64,000 nucleotides of DNA, from NCBI RefSeq assembly GCF_020782875.1, contig NZ_JAJGBN010000001.1:1-64000 (forward strand), written 5' to 3'. Shown here piece by piece: positions 8,588 to 15,307 of the stretch (position 1 is the first letter of the stretch; every line of letters starts with the position of its first letter). A program made the translations under genes and the position numbers. Below the pieces are notes generated by a model. It was not told the origin of the DNA and did no database searches. It saw only the letters and a program-made list of their open reading frames with translations. This DNA comes from Allomuricauda sp. M10 (GTDB lineage: Bacteria > Bacteroidota > Bacteroidia > Flavobacteriales > Flavobacteriaceae).

Positions 8588-8755
8588 ATGACTTCCGAAT
8601 CATGGCTGCGATGGAGATATTATAATACAATAGTTGGCCGTAACTCCCTTACTGCAAATAAGGGCTTATTTAAACAAGTAAACGGTGAAGTGGTTGTTGG
8701 AGAAGCCCAAATGGCTCTTTTTGAATTTAGGGATGGGAAAATTTGTAGGATTTAA
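8588..8755 (+). pseudogene. Decayed 3' fragment of an NTF2-like gene
   Basis: A 55-codon frame from ATG 8588 to TAA 8753 aligns without gaps over about 43 residues with the C-terminus of the NTF2-like protein encoded at 7125-7589; the stretch GEAQMALFEFRDGKI is identical, then Cys replaces Tyr, and TAA cuts off the last four residues. The N-terminal half of the domain and the signal peptide are missing. It is the remnant of a tandem duplicate. Confidence 0.7.
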
Positions 8756-8851
8756 AACCCTCTTGTTATCCTAGTGGCAACACTACTTTTGTGTAGCCCA
8801 CAAATGTTGGCCCAAGCAATTATTTTCCATTACTTCAATAAGTCGTTCTGA
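8756..8851 (+). pseudogene. Remnant signal peptide of a lost secreted protein
   Basis: Directly after the TAA of the fragment above, and in the same frame, the sequence encodes a classic export signal (LVILVATLLLCSPQMLAQ) with no start codon and a stop 31 codons on. It is the 5' end of another lost gene joined to the 3' end of the NTF2 copy, so an internal deletion formed this region. It runs into the convergent ABM gene. Confidence 0.5.
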
Positions 8852-9129
8852 ACGGTCATCTGGAATACCACGGTGATACTGTTACAAGATTCTTGCATTT
8901 GTTGTAGGTTGTCCAAGGCACTTTCGGGCAATTTTTGCTTGGCAGATTCCCAGGTCATCTTATCGGGCCATTGCGCATAGGCAATAAAGCTACCCATCTC
9001 GTTTTTGTGGAGACGGGAGCCAAGTCCTCCCGCATGTATCATAAATGCTTCTGTCACATGCTGCCATAAGGTCTCAAATTGCTCTTCCTGACCTTTGGTA
9101 ACATCAAACTGATAGAGTACTGCATACAT
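8830..9129 (-). CDS. Antibiotic biosynthesis monooxygenase (ABM) domain protein
   Basis: 99 residues from ATG 9129 (MYAVLYQFDV), which removes an 11-residue extension that would overlap the DoxX gene. A single ABM ferredoxin-like domain: first strand with MYAVLYQF, helix with EEQFETLWQHVTEA, then a strand with GSFIAYAQW. These small dimeric proteins are heme- or quinol-type cofactor-free monooxygenases or simply ligand binders. Third gene of a minus-strand unit with DoxX and the beta-barrel protein. Confidence 0.78.
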   Translation of the reverse strand: MYAVLYQFDVTKGQEEQFETLWQHVTEAFMIHAGGLGSRLHKNEMGSFIAYAQWPDKMTWESAKQKLPESALDNLQQMQESCNSITVVFQMTVQNDLLK

Positions 9130-9152
9130 GTTGTTCGTATTTTTTTGTTTTC

Positions 9153-9554
9153 CTAATCCCAAGAGTGGGAAGTTGAGATGGCATGTTTGCCCGCACCACT
9201 ATAGTAAAATGCAATTCCGGCCACTAGATAAATGAACAATAGATCCAAGGACCATCCCCCAAATTGGTTCAGGGTAAGAATGTTTTGGGTCTGCGCCATT
9301 AGTATGGCCAATAAACAATTGACGGATAGTATTAATCCGGCCAGTCGGGTCCTAAAACCTATCAACAGCATCAATGGGGCTATTATTTCGCCTATGAACA
9401 CTCCATTGGCCAAAAAAACAGGTAGTCCATATTGTTCCATTAGATCTCCGATAAAACCTGTTCCGTTTTTTACTTTGTCAAAACCATAGATTAACATGGT
9501 AAAGGGAATGGCAATCCTAAATAAAAAAATAGCGTTGTTTTTGTTTCGTTTCAT
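9153..9554 (-). CDS. DoxX-family membrane protein
   Basis: 133 residues, four transmembrane segments, with the family's N-terminal helix followed by a YGFDKVKNG loop and the central FLANGVFIGEIIAPLMLLIG helix pair (seen at about 48-67). DoxX proteins are inner-membrane subunits linked to thiol or quinone redox homeostasis. It lies 11 nt after the beta-barrel gene and 23 nt before the ABM gene. Confidence 0.82.
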   Translation of the reverse strand: MKRNKNNAIFLFRIAIPFTMLIYGFDKVKNGTGFIGDLMEQYGLPVFLANGVFIGEIIAPLMLLIGFRTRLAGLILSVNCLLAILMAQTQNILTLNQFGGWSLDLLFIYLVAGIAFYYSGAGKHAISTSHSWD

Positions 9555-9565
9555 GATATGTTCGA

Positions 9566-10186
9566 TTAAAAATTATAGGTAAAAAAGAGGCCCATGTTCT
9601 CCAGTTTTTTACGGGCATTATTGAATTGGTCCAGATTCACGGCCCAACCTGTGGCAAGTTGATTTTGTTGTACCCCTATTTTGAACTGTTGCAGGCCCCT
9701 TATGTACCCTTTGTTGCTTAGATTTCCCGTTGCCAACAGATGTATGTAACCAAAAAGTTCACCCCCAAGGTTTGGAGAATAGCCAACCACTAAAGACTGT
9801 TCAAACGAAAACCCGTTTTGATAGGTGCTACCGGCCGAATAGGACAATGAAAAATCAGGCTGCTTGAAATTATAGGTTAGGGAGAGTGTTCCAAAAGCGC
9901 CAGGATTTTTAATGCCGATTGCAGAATTGGCTTTTATGCTCTTGGTAAGGGCGTAGGACATGTTGTTCCGTATAAAATAGATGTTGTTGGAGTCATCCTC
10001 GTATCCGGCATCAAAAAGAGTCAAATTATCCACGGAAATCTTCGGATGGATGGTATACCGGATCATATGCTTGTAGGTTAAGGATCTATTCCCGAAAACA
10101 AAATCCGGAACAAAGTGTAGCTCCTGACAAAAAATATGGCTTGTCAAGGTTATGACAAATAAGACAGACAGTATAGTTTTTTTCAT
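9566..10186 (-). CDS. Predicted outer-membrane beta-barrel protein
   Basis: 206 residues with a signal peptide ending SHIFCQ (about 16-21) and then only short amphipathic strands with aromatic ends, finishing in the terminal Phe (FFTYNF) expected of barrels inserted by BAM. It resembles the small Bacteroidota barrels found beside DoxX genes; I do not recognise a named family. First gene of the unit read from the site B promoter, whose predicted start is about 19 nt upstream. Confidence 0.7.
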   Translation of the reverse strand: MKKTILSVLFVITLTSHIFCQELHFVPDFVFGNRSLTYKHMIRYTIHPKISVDNLTLFDAGYEDDSNNIYFIRNNMSYALTKSIKANSAIGIKNPGAFGTLSLTYNFKQPDFSLSYSAGSTYQNGFSFEQSLVVGYSPNLGGELFGYIHLLATGNLSNKGYIRGLQQFKIGVQQNQLATGWAVNLDQFNNARKKLENMGLFFTYNF

Positions 10187-10210
10187 AATAGGGATGGATT
10201 AATATTGCCG

Positions 10211-10256
10211 CAAACCTATAATTGAACAAACTGGGAATGATTAAGGTATCTTAAGA
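10211..10256 (-). promoter_or_regulatory. Promoter and operator of the barrel-DoxX-ABM unit (site B)
   Basis: On the minus strand TCTTAA-GATACC-TTAATC (10256 to 10239) is followed by TAGGTTTG (10218 to 10211). Operator centre to first T of the box is 29.5 nt, identical to the other sites of this regulon. Confidence 0.68.
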
Positions 10257-10286
10257 AATTGAGAGGGCTGATTTTATCAAAAAATA

Positions 10287-10324
10287 AAAGGCGTAGGCTC
10301 ATCATCATGCAGAACCAACGCCTT
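10287..10324 (-). terminator. Intrinsic terminator of the GNAT gene
   Basis: Read on the minus strand, AAGGCGT pairs with ACGCCTT around a 23-nt loop and is followed by TTTATTTTTT. It lies 29 nt past the stop of the acetyltransferase gene. Confidence 0.6.
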
Positions 10325-10352
10325 AAGAATGGAGTAAACCCCTTTTTCAGGG

Positions 10353-11081
10353 TCAATATAAGGGGAACGAAAAGCTTTCGAGATGGCCATAGGTTGTAAA
10401 TCCTAATTTGTGATAGATTCTCTCCCCCTCTTGCGAGGCTACCAGAAAAACCATTTTGCTCTTTGCTTTTTGGCTTTGATGAATGAGGAACTGGGTCATT
10501 TTTTTACCAAGTCCCATGCCCCTATACGCGGCCTTGGTGCCTATCATGTGAATGCCCGATACCCCGTTTTTGTCTATGTAGACCATGCCGCAGCTTGCAA
10601 AGGAATTGCCCAATTTCCCTAAGAAAAGTTGTAATTCAGGCTTATCTGTCAAAACCTCAATGGTTGAAGGTGCTACAGGATAACCGAAGGATTCAGAAGC
10701 CACTTGGGCAAACAGCCTAGCCTCATTTGGTGACTCCACAGGGACAAAATCGGATACGGCCACTTGGTCAAAATCGATATTTGTCGTGTCCAATGCCATG
10801 GCCTTTATTTTGGAGGTTAAACGAAAACCTTGGGATTCCAAATTGTTCTTCAGGGTGTTACTTTGGTAGATTCCTATGGAGTTGGGTATAGTTTGCGATT
10901 GAATTTTTTGCTGTAATCCTTGAATGTCCAATGTGTCAACATCCAAGTTGAAAACTTTGCTGGGCCATGAGTCCTGGGATGGGTTGGTGAAGGTGTATCC
11001 CTGTTCGATCCCAAAGAAACCACCATACGTTCCAATTTGTTCCCAAAAAGCGAATAAATGTTCAATGATCTGCTTGTTCAT
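10353..11081 (-). CDS. GNAT-family N-acetyltransferase
   Basis: 242 residues, of which the C-terminal 110 are a GNAT acetyl-CoA-binding domain: strand GIHMIGTK, then the pyrophosphate loop YRGMGLGK (Q/R-x-x-G-x-G/A), and the final KLGFTTYGH motif of the family. The N-terminal half is a divergent GNAT-like repeat, as in two-domain acetyltransferases. Substrate unknown. The start is poorly served by a ribosome site (Bacteroidota habit). The site C promoter predicts an untranslated leader of about 166 nt. Confidence 0.8.
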   Translation of the reverse strand: MNKQIIEHLFAFWEQIGTYGGFFGIEQGYTFTNPSQDSWPSKVFNLDVDTLDIQGLQQKIQSQTIPNSIGIYQSNTLKNNLESQGFRLTSKIKAMALDTTNIDFDQVAVSDFVPVESPNEARLFAQVASESFGYPVAPSTIEVLTDKPELQLFLGKLGNSFASCGMVYIDKNGVSGIHMIGTKAAYRGMGLGKKMTQFLIHQSQKAKSKMVFLVASQEGERIYHKLGFTTYGHLESFSFPLY

Positions 11082-11252
11082 CCTGTTTGAATCGTAATAA
11101 AAATCTTTTTCTTTTAAACTTTTAAAGGTATTTGTTGTAGCCCATCAATTTCGTGTTGGGTGCCATGGTTCCATTATATGGCTTATGGATTTGGGACTAT
11201 TGCTCCCCGTAAACGGTACTACTTTTTCATGCTGTACTGTTGTTGTTCGGTA

Positions 11253-11298
11253 CAAACCTATGGAGGGTAAAACTTAAGAATCTTAAGGTTCCTTAAGA
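11253..11298 (-). promoter_or_regulatory. Promoter and perfect palindromic operator of the GNAT gene (site C)
   Basis: TCTTAA-GGTTCC-TTAAGA at 11281-11298 (perfect half-sites) with a minus-strand TAGGTTTG box (11260 to 11253), again 29.5 nt from centre. An extra CTTAAG lies just outside at 11273-11278. The operator abuts the 3' end of the Crp/Fnr gene. Confidence 0.68.
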
Positions 11299-11305
11299 AA
11301 ATGGA

Positions 11306-11884
11306 TCATTTCAGCTTTTTCCGCAGGGCGCTCAAAAATTCAGGGGTAATGCCCAAATAGGAAGCAACCATATATTGCGGAACACGTTGCTCAATACTTC
11401 GATACTTTAAGCGGAATTCAAGATAGCGTTGTTCGGCCGGTTTGCTCATGGAATTGATTGTGCGGTCCTGTAGGGCTACGTATGCTTTTTCAAACTTTGT
11501 CCTGTAGAATCGCTCAATGGTAGGCACTTTATCATAAAGCTCGTTTAATGTATCCCTGTGTATCTGTAGCACAGTGGTCTCTTCCAACGCCTGTACAAAC
11601 TGTTTGGCAGGAGTTTGGGTCAAATAACTGTATAGGTCGTTGACCCACCACCCTTCAATACCAAATTGAACAATATGCTCTTTGGCTTCTTCATCCATAT
11701 GGTAGGCACGTAGGCTACCTTTGGCAATGAACCGCATGTGGTTGGAAACATCACCGGCAAAGAGCAAGACTTCCTTCTTCTTCAAGCGTGTTTCCACATA
11801 GCTGTTGCATACAATATTTTCCTCATCAGAGGTTAGCCTAATCGTTTCCTTCAAGTGTGATATGAGTAATTCCTTTGGGTCCAA
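11306..11884 (-). CDS. Crp/Fnr-family transcriptional regulator 1
   Basis: 192 residues: cyclic-nucleotide-binding-like jelly roll (about 25-115) and a short C-terminal helix-turn-helix with VASYLGITPEFLSALRKKLK as recognition helix region. It lacks the cysteines of an FNR iron-sulfur sensor, so the effector is unknown. It lies at the centre of the six operators found between 1.4 and 14.2 kb and is divergent from the DUF4386 gene bearing site E2, which makes it the first candidate for the regulator of that set (inference). No site of its own was found upstream. Confidence 0.85.
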   Translation of the reverse strand: MDPKELLISHLKETIRLTSDEENIVCNSYVETRLKKKEVLLFAGDVSNHMRFIAKGSLRAYHMDEEAKEHIVQFGIEGWWVNDLYSYLTQTPAKQFVQALEETTVLQIHRDTLNELYDKVPTIERFYRTKFEKAYVALQDRTINSMSKPAEQRYLEFRLKYRSIEQRVPQYMVASYLGITPEFLSALRKKLK

Positions 11885-11963
11885 AATCTAAATTGAATTT
11901 GAATTTACTAAAAGTTGCAGAAAATGGGGTAATCGGTTGGTTGGATAGTTGGCAAGAAAATGT

Positions 11964-12009
11964 TCTTAACCAAAGTCAATGAAAAATGAAATACCCAGAT
12001 TTACATTTG
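11964..12009 (+). promoter_or_regulatory. Promoter and operator of the DUF4386 gene (site E2)
   Basis: TCTTAA-CCAAAG-TCAATG (11964-11981) and TACATTTG (12002-12009), centre-to-box distance 29.5 nt. The operator region is a 21-nt identical copy of site E1 at 1518-1538. The predicted start near 12014 rules out translation starts before it. Confidence 0.65.
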
Positions 12010-12032
12010 TTCCCATGTTTATTTCAAGGACA

Positions 12033-12728
12033 ATGAATCTTAAGACTACTTTACGGGTTTCGGGTATAAGTTACCTTATGATATTCCTTACAGGGTTCTA
12101 TGCTAATTTTTTTGTTCTGGAAGCCATAGTGGTTTCCACGGACCCCATAACTACCGTGACTAACTTTATCGAGTATCGCCCAATGTTGAGGGCGGGTATT
12201 TTGGGCTTTTTGGCAATGCTGTTTTTTGATGTTGTCTTGGTAGGTTCATTGTACTACGTAACAAACAAAGTGAACCGAAGGATGACCATTTTGGCTTCGG
12301 GATTTAGAATGTTGCACGCACTGGCATTTGCAGTGGCCTTGGCAAGTTTGTTCCATATTTATGGGATGACCGATCCTGCCACCGGATTGGATTTGAATCA
12401 ACTTGAACCCAAAATCACGTTAGCATTGGAAAATTTTGACTCAATTTGGACATTGGGATTGCTGTTCTTTGGCGTACACTTGTTTTTATTGGGATATCTG
12501 TGTATTAAATCAAACGGGATAGCTAAAGGTTTAGGAGTCATGTTGCTTTTGGCAGCGTTGGGTTATCTCACGGATTGTTCGGCCAAGCTTTTTATGGGGA
12601 ACTATGTTGATTATCAGGAGGTTTTTGGACTGTTGGTGATCATACTGGGAGTTGTAGGGGAGTTGACCTTCACCATTTGGCTACTTTTTAAAGGCTTCTT
12701 TGATGCTCGATTGGAAAGCATTGGTTGA
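12033..12728 (+). CDS. DUF4386 membrane protein
   Basis: 231 residues with about six to seven transmembrane segments, matching the DUF4386 family. The frame is open from 11979, but that start lies within the operator; ATG 12033 is preceded by AAGGA at 12026-12030 and follows the predicted transcription start, so it is preferred. Function of the family is unknown. It ends directly against the convergent second Crp/Fnr gene with no base between them. Confidence 0.78.
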   Translation: MNLKTTLRVSGISYLMIFLTGFYANFFVLEAIVVSTDPITTVTNFIEYRPMLRAGILGFLAMLFFDVVLVGSLYYVTNKVNRRMTILASGFRMLHALAFAVALASLFHIYGMTDPATGLDLNQLEPKITLALENFDSIWTLGLLFFGVHLFLLGYLCIKSNGIAKGLGVMLLLAALGYLTDCSAKLFMGNYVDYQEVFGLLVIILGVVGELTFTIWLLFKGFFDARLESIG

Positions 12729-13328
12729 TTACCTATTGGTGATGCGTTTTCGAATCCTGCTCAGCGATTCAGGTTTGATGCCCAAATAGCTAGCCAAATG
12801 ATATTGTGGAACCCGTTGAAGAAGTTCAGGACTATTTTGCATGAGGTCCGTGTACCTTTTTTCCGGATTGGACATCATAAACTGGGCCTGCTTATCCTGA
12901 TATGCCCCGAGTTCTTCCTCAATGGTAACACGGCACAGGGACTCAAATCCCGGTACCTTTTCAAAAAGTTCCCTTTCCCTTTCCCTGGACAATATGGCCA
13001 ATCGGGATTCCTCAATACACTCCAAGTAATGATTGGAGGGAATTTTTAGATTATAACTTTGTAATGATGAAATGGCATCATTTTCAATATAAAACTCCGT
13101 GGTTTTTTCTTCCCCATCCACCATATAATATTTGCGAACCAGTCCTTCAATATTAAAAAAGGATTCATTGGAAACCTGACCCTCTCGGAGTAAAATGTGT
13201 CCTTTTGGAAAAGTTACTATGGGAATGCATTCGGTCAGCACCTGTTTTGCTTCCTCGCTCAGGTCCAAGGCTCCTTCCAATAGCTGTACGATTTCACTTT
13301 TCAAATCCAAGTTTTGGATGTTCAACAA
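12729..13328 (-). CDS. Crp/Fnr-family transcriptional regulator 2
   Basis: 199 residues with the same plan as regulator 1: cNMP-binding-like domain (about 30-125, with FPKGHILLREGQVSNES as the first strand-loop) and a C-terminal HTH with SYLGIKPESLSRIRKRI. The recognition helices of the two proteins differ (PEFLSALRKK against PESLSRIRKR), so they may read related but distinct operators. Stop codon adjoins the stop of the DUF4386 gene. No operator of the local type lies upstream of its start. Confidence 0.84.
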   Translation of the reverse strand: MLNIQNLDLKSEIVQLLEGALDLSEEAKQVLTECIPIVTFPKGHILLREGQVSNESFFNIEGLVRKYYMVDGEEKTTEFYIENDAISSLQSYNLKIPSNHYLECIEESRLAILSRERERELFEKVPGFESLCRVTIEEELGAYQDKQAQFMMSNPEKRYTDLMQNSPELLQRVPQYHLASYLGIKPESLSRIRKRITNR

Positions 13329-13419
13329 AAATTGAACTACTAAACTATGAAATCATTTGTCATCTTTATATCTAAAAAGATGTTCTTGAGCGTAATTTTT
13401 TTTTAAGTTGAGCCGATTT

Positions 13420-13887
13420 TTATTGCTTAGAAGTTATTCTTAAATAGTACCCGTCGGGATCTACAATGCGGAAATCTTCAAGCCCCCAAGCTTGCATAAC
13501 CAAAGGTTCTCGTATGGGATATCCACTTGATTTTACCTTTTCATAGAGTCTCTTTACATTTTCAACTTCCAATACGATTTCTGCCCCATATCCTTTTTGA
13601 ACATTTTTATGGTCAGGATTAAAGTGGTGATCATTGGAAAGTTTTGCCAAAGGGCCGATACCAATGGTAACGTTTCCTTGTTTAACAGGTTGATAGGATG
13701 GATTTAGTTTTGATCCTTGCATGGTAAAACCCAGGACCGTGGTATAGAAATGGACCGATTTTTCCATATCCGAAGTGAATAGCTCTATTCTAATGTTCAT
13801 TCCATTTTGATCTTGGCCATTATTTTTGGATTTACAGGAATAACAGATAAGTAGGAGGCATGATAATATGATGGTAAATAGCTTCAT
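13420..13887 (-). CDS. VOC-family (glyoxalase/bleomycin-resistance-like) lipoprotein
   Basis: 155 residues from ATG 13887 (MKLFTIIL), which gives a clean lipoprotein signal LLICYSC; an in-frame ATG at 13917 would add ten residues in front. The rest is one VOC domain: IRIELFTSDMEKSVHFYTTV at the start and FRIVDPDGYYLRI at the end, the latter carrying the metal-site region. Exported VOC lipoproteins are uncommon; most VOC proteins are cytosolic. Its promoter may be site D, about 240 nt upstream. Confidence 0.75.
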   Translation of the reverse strand: MKLFTIILSCLLLICYSCKSKNNGQDQNGMNIRIELFTSDMEKSVHFYTTVLGFTMQGSKLNPSYQPVKQGNVTIGIGPLAKLSNDHHFNPDHKNVQKGYGAEIVLEVENVKRLYEKVKSSGYPIREPLVMQAWGLEDFRIVDPDGYYLRITSKQ

Positions 13888-13917
13888 AATATTGTTTGTT
13901 GATGGCATGCTAGGCAA

Positions 13918-14280
13918 GGGTTGTGGAACTTTTGCCTACACAGTGGTTTCTTGCCATTGATAAGTTCCTTTTACAGATTTTCTGTCTGCCTATTTTTGGG
14001 CAGTCAATTAGTGTAGTTATATAACGATTCATGTTAATTGTTACCTTGATCCGTTGCTTAGGAATTAAAAAGTGAAAGAATACGGATACAAAGCATTTTC
14101 ATTTCTAAAACTTTATTAATTCGGGTACAAAGCAAAGTAGAAGGCATCTCAATTTCATTAACATAGGTTAAGAAAGTTGTTTGTTGAATATCATTATCCG
14201 GAATGGCCTAAACAGTTATTTTCTCATTTTTCAGATTTTGATTGATACCCATTCCTTTGGAATTCTGAAATCAAAGCTAT
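13918..14280. other. 363-nt intergenic region
   Basis: No gene was found. It holds site D at 14128-14173 and, downstream of it, a long possible leader of the VOC gene. A small hairpin (CTGCC/GGCAG, 13986-14002) with loop TATTTTTG is visible; its role is unclear. The rest is AT-rich sequence without recognisable signals. Confidence 0.5.
14128..14173 (-). promoter_or_regulatory. Operator with imperfect -7 box (site D)
   Basis: On the minus strand TCTTAA-CCTATG-TTAATG (14173 to 14156) is followed at the standard 29.5 nt by TTGCTTTG (14135 to 14128), one mismatch from TAnnTTTG. It points to the VOC lipoprotein gene; predicted leader about 206-236 nt. Confidence 0.5.
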
Positions 14281-14502
14281 TTAATCCGCCTTTTTCCCTT
14301 TGAGCAGGGCATAAATAGCCATGGCATGCCCGTGACCCAATCCAAATTCTTCTTTCAGCCAATTAGTAATTTGTGTGGCTTTTACCTCAGGTTTTATTTT
14401 TCCGTTTTGGGTGAATCCCATCTTTTCCGCTATAGCTTTAAAGTCGGAAGGCGATTTGCCCGTTTTTGCCTGAATGTTGTCTAAATACGCTTGGAACGAC
14501 AT
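14281..14502 (-). CDS. DUF4287 domain protein
   Basis: 73 residues, entirely a DUF4287 domain: SFQAYLDNIQAKTGKSPSDF at the start and a C-terminal LGHGHAMAIYALLKGK stretch that is the hallmark of the family. It is a small cytosolic helical protein of unknown function, often found beside DUF5655 or SRPBCC proteins. Its ATG touches the stop codon of nothing upstream but directly follows the DoxX gene (0 nt), so the two are translationally linked. Confidence 0.8.
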   Translation of the reverse strand: MSFQAYLDNIQAKTGKSPSDFKAIAEKMGFTQNGKIKPEVKATQITNWLKEEFGLGHGHAMAIYALLKGKKAD

Positions 14503-14880
14503 TTATTGGGGAGGATTGAGTTTGTGATAGGCGAAGTAGGAAGCCATTAAAATGCCTAAAAATATCAATGGGAAGAAGGATTGAAAATCCATGCCGTCCA
14601 CTGCAAAATGGCTGATGCTGGCAAAAATAAAATCGAATGCAAAACCGGCATAGGCCCATTCCTTGATGCGTTTTGAAACTTGAGGGATGATCAATGCTAG
14701 GGCGCCCAATACCTTGAAGACCACTAGGGCATTTCCAAAATAGTCGGGATAACCCAAATGCCGGATGCCCTCTTTGGCCAGTTCGGTTTGCGATGTAAGG
14801 GCCGGCAAAACGCCTTCCATTAAAAAGATGATGACCGTGGTGGTCCAGAAAATGATCTTGTTTGTTTTAGTTGTTGCCAT
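14503..14880 (-). CDS. DoxX-like membrane protein
   Basis: 125 residues, four transmembrane helices, with the LGYPDYFGNALVVFKVLGA segment (about 42-60) typical of the DoxX-like (DoxX_2) branch. It is the first gene of a two-gene unit with the DUF4287 gene. Its promoter box TATTTTTG lies 23-30 nt upstream. It is a different DoxX subtype from the one at 9153-9554. Confidence 0.8.
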   Translation of the reverse strand: MATTKTNKIIFWTTTVIIFLMEGVLPALTSQTELAKEGIRHLGYPDYFGNALVVFKVLGALALIIPQVSKRIKEWAYAGFAFDFIFASISHFAVDGMDFQSFFPLIFLGILMASYFAYHKLNPPQ

Positions 14881-14902
14881 GGTAGTTTGTTTATGTTTAG
14901 TT

Positions 14903-14910
14903 CAAAAATA
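14903..14910 (-). promoter_or_regulatory. -7 promoter box of the DoxX-like/DUF4287 unit
   Basis: TATTTTTG on the minus strand, placing a start near 14898, about 18 nt before the ATG at 14880. No operator of the local type is present at 29.5 nt, so this unit seems outside the regulon. Confidence 0.5.
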
Positions 14911-14987
14911 TTTGAATTTTAGTAGTTGATAAGAGGTGAATCCGACATATTGAAAGGTTGATTGCGACATAAAAGTCCCTATTTCAT

Positions 14988-15287
14988 TTACACCCAAACC
15001 TGCATTTGAAAATTATGGTCAACCTTTAGGTTGGTCTTTTTCCTGATTTCAGCTTTTATGGGAAGAATATAGGTGTCCGCCTTGGTATCGAACCAGATTG
15101 CGGTGTCCCACTCCACAACACCGATCTTGGCAACTGCTTTCATTCTGCCCCAGCCTTCTTCCTGCCATTTTAAATGCTCCCTGATTTCTTTGGAAATGGT
15201 TTTGGGCAACGAAACAAAATACCAACCTCCCGGAGCATTGTGCTGCCACATTTTGGTGGTGAATTCATACTTGATTTTGGCTTGCAT
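14988..15287 (-). CDS. DUF1905 domain protein
   Basis: 99 residues forming a DUF1905 beta-barrel-like domain, with GGWYFVSLPK near residue 20, GWGRMKAVAKIG in the middle and LPIKAEIRKK near the end, as in the family. Small cytosolic protein of unknown function, sometimes fused to a bacteriocin-protection (YdeI/OmpD-associated) domain, which is absent here. It is separated from the next minus-strand gene by 20 nt and may be co-transcribed with it. Confidence 0.8.
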   Translation of the reverse strand: MQAKIKYEFTTKMWQHNAPGGWYFVSLPKTISKEIREHLKWQEEGWGRMKAVAKIGVVEWDTAIWFDTKADTYILPIKAEIRKKTNLKVDHNFQMQVWV

Positions 15288-15307
15288 TTAATTATAGGAT
15301 TGAATGC

